Of a stretch of 5,012 nt of DNA, positions 1 to 5,012 are shown one piece after another. Below the pieces are notes generated by a model. It was not told the DNA's origin and did not search any database. It saw only the letters and a program-made list of their open reading frames with translations. The stretch is taken from NCBI GenBank assembly GCA_030589225.1, contig JAUUWD010000169.1, positions 1-5,012 on the forward strand, written 5' to 3'. Position numbers and translations under genes: made by a program. Positions within the stretch are counted from its first letter, which is position 1. Each line of letters opens with the position of its first letter. The DNA comes from Desulfobacteraceae bacterium. Lineage in GTDB: Bacteria; Desulfobacterota; DSM-4660; Desulfatiglandales; Desulfatiglandaceae.

Positions 1-2
1 CA

Positions 3-119
3 GACCTAAGAGAGATGATGCTCAACAATATGGGGTTCGGATTTAAGGTGCTGGAAAACCTCTGTTTATTACTTCGAGGCAGGATACAGGGTGCATATGG
101 TGCCATGGAAAAAATTTAA
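3..119 (+). CDS. 3' end of a probable cyclic-nucleotide-binding domain protein (partial)
   Basis: The window opens inside an open frame that runs 38 codons to a TAA at 117-119; the start lies outside. The visible tail contains MGFGFKVLENLCLLLRGRI, followed by a short hydrophilic end. This pattern (glycine, then a leucine-rich amphipathic helix ending in an LxxRI/RL segment) resembles the C-terminal helix after the beta barrel of Crp/Fnr-type cyclic-nucleotide-binding domains. There, the consensus is roughly 'lgfkLLenLarlLarRL'. No helix-turn-helix follows, so if the call is right the protein is a stand-alone or C-terminal sensor domain and not a complete Crp-like regulator. It lies 66 bases upstream of the universal stress gene on the same strand, so the two may be cotranscribed. 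The phosphate-binding cassette is not visible, so the family is inferred from a short tail only. A competing frame (2-46) encodes 14 residues with no recognisable pattern. Confidence 0.5.
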   Translation, partial: DLREMMLNNMGFGFKVLENLCLLLRGRIQGAYGAMEKI

Positions 120-125
120 CCTCTT

Positions 126-154
126 TTGACAATTGCCTAAAGGCGCCCTATTGG
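126..154 (+). promoter_or_regulatory. Possible sigma-70-type promoter for the universal stress gene
   Basis: A perfect TTGACA (126-131) is followed after 17 bases by TATTGG (149-154), which matches only the first three bases of the -10 consensus. The site begins right after the stop of the upstream partial gene, so the stress gene could have its own start of transcription. The weak -10 overlaps a small 5-bp hairpin (GCCCT at 145-149 with AGGGC at 155-159), which could instead be a leader structure. The spacing is ideal but the -10 is poor, so this is a candidate only. Confidence 0.3.
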
Positions 155-170
155 AGGGCTCCCCACTGAG

Positions 171-179
171 AAAGGAGGT
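171..179 (+). promoter_or_regulatory. Strong Shine-Dalgarno site of the universal stress gene
   Basis: AAAGGAGGT is a near-complete match to the 16S rRNA anti-Shine-Dalgarno sequence and sits 6 bases before the ATG at 186. It fixes the start of the gene and suggests efficient translation. Confidence 0.85.
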
Positions 180-185
180 CCGGCG

Positions 186-1085
186 ATGAACAACCAAGCT
201 CAAAAGAAAATGTTGTTGGCCCTTGACGGGTCTGAGTACGCCCTCGAAACGGTCAAATATATCAGCAAGATCCCGGCCTTCCAAAAAATGCGTGTGGTCC
301 TCCTTAATGTCATGAGCAAAATACCTGAGTATTATTGGGACCTCGAAAGAGAGCCCCAATTCAATCGGAGAATTACAGATATCCGGGCCTGGGAAAGCCA
401 ACTTGGAAAAAACCTGAAAGAATATATGGGTAAAGCACGAGAAAATCTTTTTGATGCGGGCTTTCCACAGGACGCGGTATATACTAAAATCCAGGAAAGA
501 CAGGCCGGTATTGCTCGAGATATCGTTAAGGAAGCAAAGGACGGTTACTATGCCATTGCGGTTGGAAGGAAAGGCTTGAGCAAACTAAAAGATCTTATTC
601 TGGGAAGCATGGTAATTAAACTTCTTGAAAAACTTACTTTTGTCCCCCTTTTTGTAGTTGGGATAAATCCACAACCGGGGAAAGTCTTACTTGCCCTGGA
701 TACTTCTGAAGGGGCTATGCGGGCCGTAGATTATTTGGGATCCACACTGGGAGAATCCGATTTTGAAGTCAGTATAATCCATGTGATTAGGGGAGAAAAA
801 AGAGCGTGGATTGAAGATCGAGAAGCAGAAATAGAGCCGGTATTTAACATGGCTAAAAGCCATCTAATGAGTTGCGGGTTTGATTCAGATCAAATAACCA
901 CCAAAACAATTACAGGTGTCCAGAGCAGGGCGAATGCCATTGTTAAAGAGGCCAAAGATGGCGACTACGGGACAATCGTGGTAGGTAGACGGGGGTTATC
1001 CAAGGTGCGTGATTTTTTTATGGGAAGGGTTAGTAATAAGGTCATTCAACTGGCGGAAAGGGAGGCCGTTTGCGTGGTGAGCTAG
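186..1085 (+). CDS. Tandem-domain universal stress protein (UspA family)
   Basis: This encodes 299 residues with no signal peptide or membrane segment, so it is a cytoplasmic protein. It has two UspA-type alpha/beta domains in tandem, about residues 8-160 and 165-299. Each begins with a beta strand ending in a putative nucleotide-contacting aspartate (LLALDGS, D14; LLALDTS, D172). Each ends with the ATP-binding loop G-x2-G-x9-G: G127, G130, G140 followed by S141 in domain 1, and G267, G270, G280 followed by R281 in domain 2. The domains also share the octapeptide IVKEAKDG before this loop, which shows internal duplication. Domain 1 has the full G-x2-G-x9-G-(S/T) signature, while domain 2 has Arg in place of the final Ser/Thr. 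Family members bind ATP or AMP and respond to stress or energy state; the specific partner here is unknown. The start is supported by a strong ribosome binding site. The stop codon overlaps the edge of the palindromic element downstream, but the C-terminus (VCVVS) looks like a normal final strand, so the protein is probably intact. Confidence 0.93.
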   Translation: MNNQAQKKMLLALDGSEYALETVKYISKIPAFQKMRVVLLNVMSKIPEYYWDLEREPQFNRRITDIRAWESQLGKNLKEYMGKARENLFDAGFPQDAVYTKIQERQAGIARDIVKEAKDGYYAIAVGRKGLSKLKDLILGSMVIKLLEKLTFVPLFVVGINPQPGKVLLALDTSEGAMRAVDYLGSTLGESDFEVSIIHVIRGEKRAWIEDREAEIEPVFNMAKSHLMSCGFDSDQITTKTITGVQSRANAIVKEAKDGDYGTIVVGRRGLSKVRDFFMGRVSNKVIQLAEREAVCVVS

Positions 1086-1229
1086 GAGGGTGTCCGAGAA
1101 TGGCTATTTTTCCCAATCTCTACGTCAGACTCAAATTATAATCCTCGAAATACTTCAATGTATTCCTGTGGTTATAATTTTCGTCTTCCTTGATCTTGGA
1201 AAAAATATCTCATTCTCAGACACCCTCCT
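1084..1229. mobile_element. Miniature inverted-repeat element (MITE-like, 146 bp)
   Basis: The first 19 bases from 1084 (starting AGGAGGGTGTC) and the reverse complement of the last 19 bases ending at 1229 differ at one position only. Similarity continues inward with small gaps: a TATTTTT run, then AAATTATAA (1133-1141) against TTATAATTT (1172-1180), and AATAC (1149-1153) against GTATT (1160-1164). This leaves a 6-base loop at 1154-1159. The whole segment can therefore fold into one long imperfect hairpin. It has no credible protein and looks like a non-autonomous element. Left and right flanks offer only a weak 4-base match (CTAG/CTGG), so no target duplication is established. It sits between convergent genes, with its left edge in the stress gene's stop codon and its right edge 20 bases from the hydrolase stop. 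It could also stop transcription from both sides. The parent transposon is unknown. Confidence 0.72.
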
Positions 1230-1249
1230 GGGAGGCTTGTCCAAACCAC

Positions 1250-1720
1250 TCAGGCAAGCAGGCTGTCCCAGTCAATGGTCTTGAAGGTTTTATGGAGGTA
1301 GTGATCATCGTCGACAATATGGAATGAGAGGTTCAGGAAGGTTTTCTTTGCAACGGGTTCCACCTCTGCCAGGGGTATCACCTGGTCATCCTTACCGTGG
1401 TAGATCCGGACAGGGATGGAAATCTGTTTTCTGTTCGGCGCAAATTCTATTAGATTAATTGCCGGGGCAAGGAGGATTATTTTTGCCACCCGGTGTTCAT
1501 GCTCCATGGCAAAAAGAGATGCCATCAATCCTCCAAAACTAGAACCTACAAGTCTTATGTCTGACTTGCCAGAAAGGATTTCTTTGAGTTTTTTCATCCG
1601 TTCCTGAAGATCACCAGTGAAAGTGGGAATAATCATATCGGGGGATTTTTCCCGGAAGAAAATAGATTTTGTGCCCCGGTTACTGCTTTCCAGACCATGT
1701 ATGAAAATTGTTGATGACAT
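1250..1720 (-). CDS. Small alpha/beta-fold hydrolase (YqiA/esterase-like), substrate unknown
   Basis: This encodes 156 residues with no signal peptide. It opens directly with a strand and oxyanion-type turn (IFIHGLESS, H8-G9). The nucleophile elbow is GSSFGG, with Ser61 as the likely nucleophile. The acid is likely Asp112 in HGKDDQVIP and the base His140 in DDDHYL, so the full Ser-Asp-His triad is present in the usual order. At 156 residues it is shorter than most alpha/beta hydrolases (about 200-280) and lacks room for a lid domain; compact esterases of the YqiA/UPF0227 kind are the closest match I can name. The start is set by the N-terminal motif and by the greA stop 6 bases upstream. Only a weak AGGT precedes it, which suggests translational coupling to greA. 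It may cleave an ester or thioester, but nothing in the context indicates which one. Confidence 0.82.
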   Translation of the reverse strand: MSSTIFIHGLESSNRGTKSIFFREKSPDMIIPTFTGDLQERMKKLKEILSGKSDIRLVGSSFGGLMASLFAMEHEHRVAKIILLAPAINLIEFAPNRKQISIPVRIYHGKDDQVIPLAEVEPVAKKTFLNLSFHIVDDDHYLHKTFKTIDWDSLLA

Positions 1721-1726
1721 TATGAC

Positions 1727-2194
1727 CTAATGAATTTTGAGAATTTCATACTCGTTGATCCCTCCCGGTGTCCTGGTCTTTACCTCATCACCTTCTTCTT
1801 TGCCTATCAAGGATTGGCCTAATGGGGATGTCACGGATATCTTGCCCTTTTCAGGATCAGATTCATAGGGCCCGAGCAGTTGATATTCCACCTCTTCCTC
1901 AGTCTGCACATTGTATAATAGCACAGTGCGCCCAAAGACTACCCGATCTGCCGGACTCTGATCCAAATCGATTACCTCAGATTTCGCGATTACTGACTTT
2001 AATTCATTAATCCTTCCCTCAAGAAAAGACTGCCGTTCCTTGGCTGCGTGATATTCAGCATTTTCGCTGATATCACCGTGGCTCCGTGCCTCTGCTATGG
2101 CCCGGATATTTTTTGGCCTCTCAACCTTTTGCAGGTGGCTCAATTCATCTCTTAGTTTTTCAAGCCCGTCCTTTGTAAAAGGAATTTTGTCCAT
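1727..2194 (-). CDS. greA: Transcription elongation factor GreA
   Basis: This encodes 155 residues, close to the usual GreA length of about 158. The N-terminal coiled coil (about residues 8-75) carries the family signature AEARSHGDISENAEYHAAKE (34-53). Its tip acidic residues D41 and E44 reach into the RNA polymerase secondary channel and help the enzyme cleave backtracked transcripts. The C-terminal FKBP-like domain (about 80-155) has the expected VTSPLGQSLIGKEEGDEV and a TPGG turn near the end. The start is supported by GAGGAA (complement at 2201-2206), 6 bases before the ATG. greA follows feoB on the same strand after a 210-base gap and precedes the small hydrolase by 6 bases, so greA and the hydrolase probably form a transcription unit. 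No key residue is missing. The GreA/GreB distinction rests on the overall match and is fairly safe. Confidence 0.96.
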   Translation of the reverse strand: MDKIPFTKDGLEKLRDELSHLQKVERPKNIRAIAEARSHGDISENAEYHAAKERQSFLEGRINELKSVIAKSEVIDLDQSPADRVVFGRTVLLYNVQTEEEVEYQLLGPYESDPEKGKISVTSPLGQSLIGKEEGDEVKTRTPGGINEYEILKIH

Positions 2195-2220
2195 ATTATC
2201 TTCCTCATTTAGAATATGAT

Positions 2221-2249
2221 TTTTTAAAATAAGTTTTACAGGGTGAAAA
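2221..2249 (-). promoter_or_regulatory. Possible greA promoter
   Basis: Read on the minus strand, TTTTCA (complement at 2244-2249) is followed after 17 bases by TAAAAA (complement at 2221-2226). Each box matches four of six consensus bases. The region is very AT-rich, so chance matches are likely, but its place 27 bases ahead of the greA start is suitable. Confidence 0.22.
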
Positions 2250-2267
2250 TAATGGATTTATTTGAAA

Positions 2268-2318
2268 TAACGAGTAACGAGTTGCAAGTTTATTACTCGT
2301 CATTCGTGACTCGTAACT
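2268..2318. repeat. Opposed heptamer repeats (ACGAGT / ACTCGT) in the feoB-greA gap
   Basis: ACGAGT occurs at 2270-2275 and 2277-2282. Its reverse complement ACTCGT occurs at 2295-2300 and 2309-2314, with a one-base variant ATTCGT at 2302-2307. All neighbouring copies have an exact 7-base period. The left and right groups face each other, giving a perfect 8-bp inverted repeat (2270-2277 with 2293-2300) around a 15-base loop. It contains no coding frame and lacks a T-run typical of a terminator. It may be a dispersed genomic repeat or a binding array. Confidence 0.6.
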
Positions 2319-2404
2319 AAAATTTTGCCAATATCCCATCCCGCCAGAAGCGGATCTTCGACATTTCACTATTCCAATTGGGAGCGATGCGAACTAACTT
2401 GCAC
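2319..2404. repeat. Non-coding gap with small palindromes downstream of feoB
   Basis: This stretch follows the feoB stop on the minus strand. It has a small stem CCGC (2341-2344) with GCGG (2350-2353), extendable to ATCCCGC/GCGGAT with one bulge, and a CCAATTGG palindrome at 2374-2381. Neither is followed by a clear T-run in the feoB direction, so no terminator is called. Together with the adjacent heptamers, it has the look of a dispersed intergenic repeat, but one copy alone cannot show this. Confidence 0.35.
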
Positions 2405-4804
2405 TTATACCCCCAGCCCGAGGGCTGCGCCTACCTGGCTGACAACAAGGGCAACAAAATAGGCGGCAACCAGATTAAAGGCGATGGAAAACCCGGCCCA
2501 TTTCCACGAACTTTCCCTTCGGATCATGATTACAGTCACAATACAGGGAACGTATAGCATAGTAAAAATGATAAGGGTAAAGGCCACCAATGGGTTCCAA
2601 TCGGGATTGTTCTTGAGTCTTTCAGATAGGGAACCGGCTTCATCCGGATCCACATCGCCTAACGAATATGCAGTCCCTAAGGTGGAGATGACAACTTCCT
2701 TGGCAGCAAAGCCTCCCACAAGGGCAATATTTGTTCGATAGTCAAAGCCCAGGGGCCTGGTAATGGTCTCCAACCGTTGGCCAAGCCATCCGGCGATGGT
2801 GCCTTTCAACGCAGCCTGCTGTTCCTGTACCCCCACATTGATTATATCGTGCGTATAATTTATATAACATGCTGCCGCATTCAAAAGACCATCACCCATT
2901 TCCTGATTTGAAAATCTATCGCTTTCGAGAAAAAGCACTGCCTTTACCAACGACAACAGGGCTTGTTTATCCGAGTCCGCCAGGGGAACCCTTGCATTTT
3001 CTTTTGTAGCCTTTGAATATGAGTCATAAAGGTCGTTGAGACCCGCAAGTTCTTTTTCGTCTTTAACCCATTCATTGACATCAGGAGAAGCCAGGAAAGA
3101 TTGTGTAAGCCTTATACGTTGATCCTCAAAAGATCTTACCTGCTCTTTGGAGGGCCCGGGAAAAGTCATCATCACCCACAGGATGATAGAAAACCCCAGG
3201 ATTACTGTTCCGGCCTTCTTGATGTATTGCCATGTTCTTTCCCATGTATGGATCAAGAGCCCCCTGAGGGTAGGCATACGGTAGGGAGGGAGTTCCATTA
3301 CAAAGGGCGTCTTGGGGCCTTTGAGAACCGTGGCGCGAATGAATTTGGCGGCGAGCAACGCAAAGCCCCAGGAAAGGAGGGTAAGGTAAAACATCATACG
3401 GGCCTTGTGTTCGGGGAAAAAGGCGCCAATAAGCACAGCATATACGGGCAATTTCGCTCCGCAGTTCATAAATGGGACCACGAGAAGGGTGGCGATCCTT
3501 TCTTTGGGATCTCTCAATGTCCTCGCAGCCATAACGCCTGGAACGGCGCACCCCCCTGATATCCCGCCACTTACGATCAGTGCCATAACAGAATTCCCGT
3601 GAAGCCCGAACCACCTAAGGACCCTGTCCAGCATATACGCTACCCTCGCCATGTAGCCGGAGTCCTCCATAATGGCGATGGCGAAAAACATGAACATAAT
3701 GAGAGGAACAAACCCCAAGACCCCGCCCACGCCATCTATGACCCCTGAGGTGATCAGTGACTGCAGGTATCCCGGTGCAATAACAGACGAGGCCACATCT
3801 TTAAGGCCATTAAAGAATGCCTCAAACCACCCGACAGGCGCCTCACTCGCTGAGAAGGTGAATACATAGATTATATATAGTATGGCCAACATAAGGAGGG
3901 GGCCGATGATCCGGTTTGTTAATACCTTATCGATCTTATCCGAAAGATTAAGCCTGGCTTCAATCTTCCGTTTGACCGATTTTTTTGTGATACCGGCAAT
4001 GTGTCCGTAGCGATGGTCGGCAATTATACCCTCCGGTTCTTCCTCGAGGGTGTCCATTATATGCTTAAAGGTCTTTTTGCAGATGGCATCGATTTCCTGG
4101 CCAAGATTGGGGTCCCTCTTCAGCAACTCTATGATCTGGCTATCGCCTTCGAGGCATTTGAGTGCCCTCCATCTGGAAGGGTATTTTTTGTCAAAAATCT
4201 TGGATCCTTCAATGATGGCCTCAATTTCATCCAGGCTCTGGTCAATGTCCGTGCCATAGGATATTACCGCCGGATACCATTGTTGCCCTTCTTGTGCTAC
4301 CTCAAGGACCTTATCCAGGAGTTCCTGAATTCCCTTGTTTGATCTGGCAACCATGGGTACGACAGGGGTCCCGAAGAGTGTAGATAACTGCTGGTGATCC
4401 ACACGAATGCCCCTGGACTCTGCCACATCCACCATATTGAGGGCAATGATCAGGGGAATTCCCAGTTCTTTGAATTGGACGGCCAGGTAAAGGTTCCTGT
4501 CCAGATTGGAGGCGTCCACGATATCGACAACCAGATCGGGCCTTTCGTTGACCAGGAAATCTCTGGCCACAATCTCTTCCAGTGAATAGGCGGTCAGGGA
4601 ATAGGTTCCGGGGAGGTCCACCACCTCTATTCTACAGCCTTTATGGGTGACATGCCCGACCTTCTTCTCTACAGTGACACCCGGATAATTGGCAATCTGC
4701 TGTCTGGCGCCGGTAATGGCGTTAAAAACAGTGGTTTTCCCGGAATTTGGGTTTCCTGAAAGTGCAATGACGATCTTTTTTTTCATTGTTTTTTTATTGT
4801 TCAT
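2405..4804 (-). CDS. feoB: Ferrous iron transporter FeoB
   Basis: This encodes 799 residues and is the inner-membrane Fe(II) importer with a built-in GTPase. The N-terminal G domain shows G1 GNPNSGKTT (17-25), G2 T44 in PGVTVEKK, G3 DLPG (63-66), G4 NMVD (123-126) and a G5-like ARSNKG (153-158). A helical cytosolic domain follows to about residue 290. Membrane segments are seen near 300-317, 361-379, 436-462, 469-487, 531-547, 692-712, 737-758 and 769-793. Gate motifs include GGCAVPG (C419), PFMNCGAKLPVY (C448), FAAKEVVISTLGT (699-711) and YVPC (C754), all typical of the family. Residues about 550-665 form a long hydrophilic insertion between the fifth and sixth membrane segments, absent from the E. 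coli type. An in-frame TAG directly precedes the first ATG. A weak AAAGGT (complement at 4815-4820) lies 10 bases upstream, and the second ATG (residue 7) has no better site. feoA lies 116 bases upstream. Confidence 0.97.
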   Translation of the reverse strand: MNNKKTMKKKIVIALSGNPNSGKTTVFNAITGARQQIANYPGVTVEKKVGHVTHKGCRIEVVDLPGTYSLTAYSLEEIVARDFLVNERPDLVVDIVDASNLDRNLYLAVQFKELGIPLIIALNMVDVAESRGIRVDHQQLSTLFGTPVVPMVARSNKGIQELLDKVLEVAQEGQQWYPAVISYGTDIDQSLDEIEAIIEGSKIFDKKYPSRWRALKCLEGDSQIIELLKRDPNLGQEIDAICKKTFKHIMDTLEEEPEGIIADHRYGHIAGITKKSVKRKIEARLNLSDKIDKVLTNRIIGPLLMLAILYIIYVFTFSASEAPVGWFEAFFNGLKDVASSVIAPGYLQSLITSGVIDGVGGVLGFVPLIMFMFFAIAIMEDSGYMARVAYMLDRVLRWFGLHGNSVMALIVSGGISGGCAVPGVMAARTLRDPKERIATLLVVPFMNCGAKLPVYAVLIGAFFPEHKARMMFYLTLLSWGFALLAAKFIRATVLKGPKTPFVMELPPYRMPTLRGLLIHTWERTWQYIKKAGTVILGFSIILWVMMTFPGPSKEQVRSFEDQRIRLTQSFLASPDVNEWVKDEKELAGLNDLYDSYSKATKENARVPLADSDKQALLSLVKAVLFLESDRFSNQEMGDGLLNAAACYINYTHDIINVGVQEQQAALKGTIAGWLGQRLETITRPLGFDYRTNIALVGGFAAKEVVISTLGTAYSLGDVDPDEAGSLSERLKNNPDWNPLVAFTLIIFTMLYVPCIVTVIMIRRESSWKWAGFSIAFNLVAAYFVALVVSQVGAALGLGV

Positions 4805-4814
4805 CTATCAAAAG

Positions 4815-4820
4815 ACCTTT
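4815..4820 (-). promoter_or_regulatory. Weak Shine-Dalgarno site of feoB
   Basis: AAAGGT on the minus strand lies 10 bases before the feoB ATG, longer than ideal. It is the only purine-rich match in the leader. Its first three bases (4818-4820) fall in the base of the inverted repeat at 4818-4881, so folding of that repeat could affect access. Confidence 0.4.
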
Positions 4821-4881
4821 AGACAGGATTACAGGATAAACAAGATTTAATAATCAGGTCCATCCCGTTATCCTGTCTAAA
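4818..4881. repeat. Long inverted repeat in the feoA-feoB gap
   Basis: The arms at 4818-4837 and 4862-4881 match in reverse complement at 18 of 20 positions, including a perfect 12-bp outer part (TTTAGACAGGAT with ATCCTGTCTAAA). The loop is 24 bases. The left arm also holds a short internal direct repeat (ACAGGATT, ACAGGATA). AGACAGGATTACAGGAT-type sequences look like the dispersed intergenic repeats I recall from environmental bacterial genomes; this is memory, not a search. In the feo transcript the hairpin would lie just before the feoB ribosome binding site. Confidence 0.72.
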
Positions 4882-4897
4882 ACATACCCGAGTATTA

Positions 4898-4919
4898 CTC
4901 ATTTTTTTCCAAAAATGAG
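4898..4919 (-). promoter_or_regulatory. AT-rich hairpin just after feoA
   Basis: CTCATTTTT and AAAAATGAG form a perfect 9-bp stem (4898-4906 with 4911-4919). On the minus strand the loop is GGAA, a GNRA-type tetraloop. It begins one base after the feoA stop. The stem is AU-rich and followed by TAATACTCGGG and no U-run, so it is not a standard intrinsic terminator. It may affect transcript stability or the ratio of feoA to feoB. Confidence 0.5.
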
Positions 4920-4920
4920 G

Positions 4921-5012
4921 TTACAGCGCATCTACCTCTACCATGATATGGTCTGCTTCATTATTTCGAAGTGTCAGGACATAGTCTCTGATTTTGACAG
5001 CCACGGGATCCT
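4921..5012 (-). CDS. feoA: C-terminal end of ferrous iron transport protein FeoA (partial)
   Basis: The frame entering from the right edge of the window gives 29 residues before a TAA at 4921-4923; the start lies outside. The sequence begins DPVAVKIRDYVLTLRNNEAD and ends with IMVEVDAL. This matches the end of the FeoA SH3-like domain, where the consensus is roughly 'dPieikvrgyxlaLRkeEAenIxVe'. FeoA is a small cytosolic protein, usually about 75-90 residues, that is needed for FeoB activity and probably contacts its cytosolic part. Its position 116 bases upstream of feoB on the same strand supports the call strongly. The stop is followed at once by a hairpin. Confidence 0.88.
   Translation of the reverse strand, partial: DPVAVKIRDYVLTLRNNEADHIMVEVDAL

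Noticed and set aside
145..159. Small hairpin in the leader of the stress gene
   Set aside because: It has only a 5-bp stem, no T-run, and is within chance expectation. It is mentioned with the promoter and not called on its own.
69..401. Minus-strand open frame of 110 codons
   Set aside because: It overlaps the well-supported universal stress gene in antisense and shows no known motif.
1090..1284. Small + strand open frame of 64 codons after the stress gene
   Set aside because: It lies almost wholly inside the palindromic element, and its sequence is explained by the inverted repeat. It has no family likeness.
3101..3559. Plus-strand open frame of 152 codons
   Set aside because: It is antisense to conserved FeoB membrane segments and is of low-quality composition.
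3126..3614. Minus-strand open frame of 162 codons
   Set aside because: It is out of frame inside feoB, rich in Arg, Gly and Pro, and has no domain. The feoB frame is intact through it.
4784..4804. Second ATG (residue 7) as the true feoB start
   Set aside because: It has no ribosome binding site, whereas the first ATG has a weak AAAGGT 10 bases upstream. The choice remains slightly uncertain because the residues between are only a lysine-rich lead-in.
1..5012. CRISPR array, tRNA, rRNA, phage or defence genes
   Set aside because: No evenly spaced repeats with unique spacers, no cloverleaf or rRNA sequence, and no integrase, capsid, nuclease or toxin-antitoxin frame was seen.

Overview
The window reads as ordinary chromosomal DNA from a Gram-negative bacterium, most likely an anaerobic deltaproteobacterium (Desulfobacterota, Desulfobacterales-like). 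This rests on protein style (a tandem-domain universal stress protein beside a probable cyclic-nucleotide-binding protein, and a FeoB with a long loop insertion) and on intergenic gaps filled with short inverted repeats. The taxonomic call is an inference and was not tested by a search.

Layout from left to right. On the + strand, positions 3-119 hold the 3' end of a gene whose tail resembles the last helices of a cyclic-nucleotide-binding domain. A 66-base gap follows, with a possible promoter and a very strong ribosome binding site. Then comes a 299-residue tandem universal stress protein (186-1085). Its stop codon touches a 146-bp imperfect palindrome (1084-1229) that looks like a miniature inverted-repeat element. 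This element fills most of the gap between the converging gene sets.

Everything to the right is on the - strand, read from right to left: the last 29 codons of feoA (4921-5012), feoB (2405-4804), greA (1727-2194) and a small alpha/beta hydrolase (1250-1720). The feoA-feoB gap of 116 bases carries two inverted repeats. The 210-base feoB-greA gap carries heptamer repeats in opposing orientation and further small palindromes. greA and the hydrolase are 6 bases apart and are probably cotranscribed.

FeoA and FeoB form the ferrous iron uptake system of the inner membrane. GreA rescues backtracked RNA polymerase. The universal stress protein probably acts in stress or energy-state response, and the hydrolase substrate is unknown. 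No new multi-gene system is evident. The points of interest are the repeats in the gaps, their positions relative to stop codons and ribosome binding sites, and the FeoB insertion.
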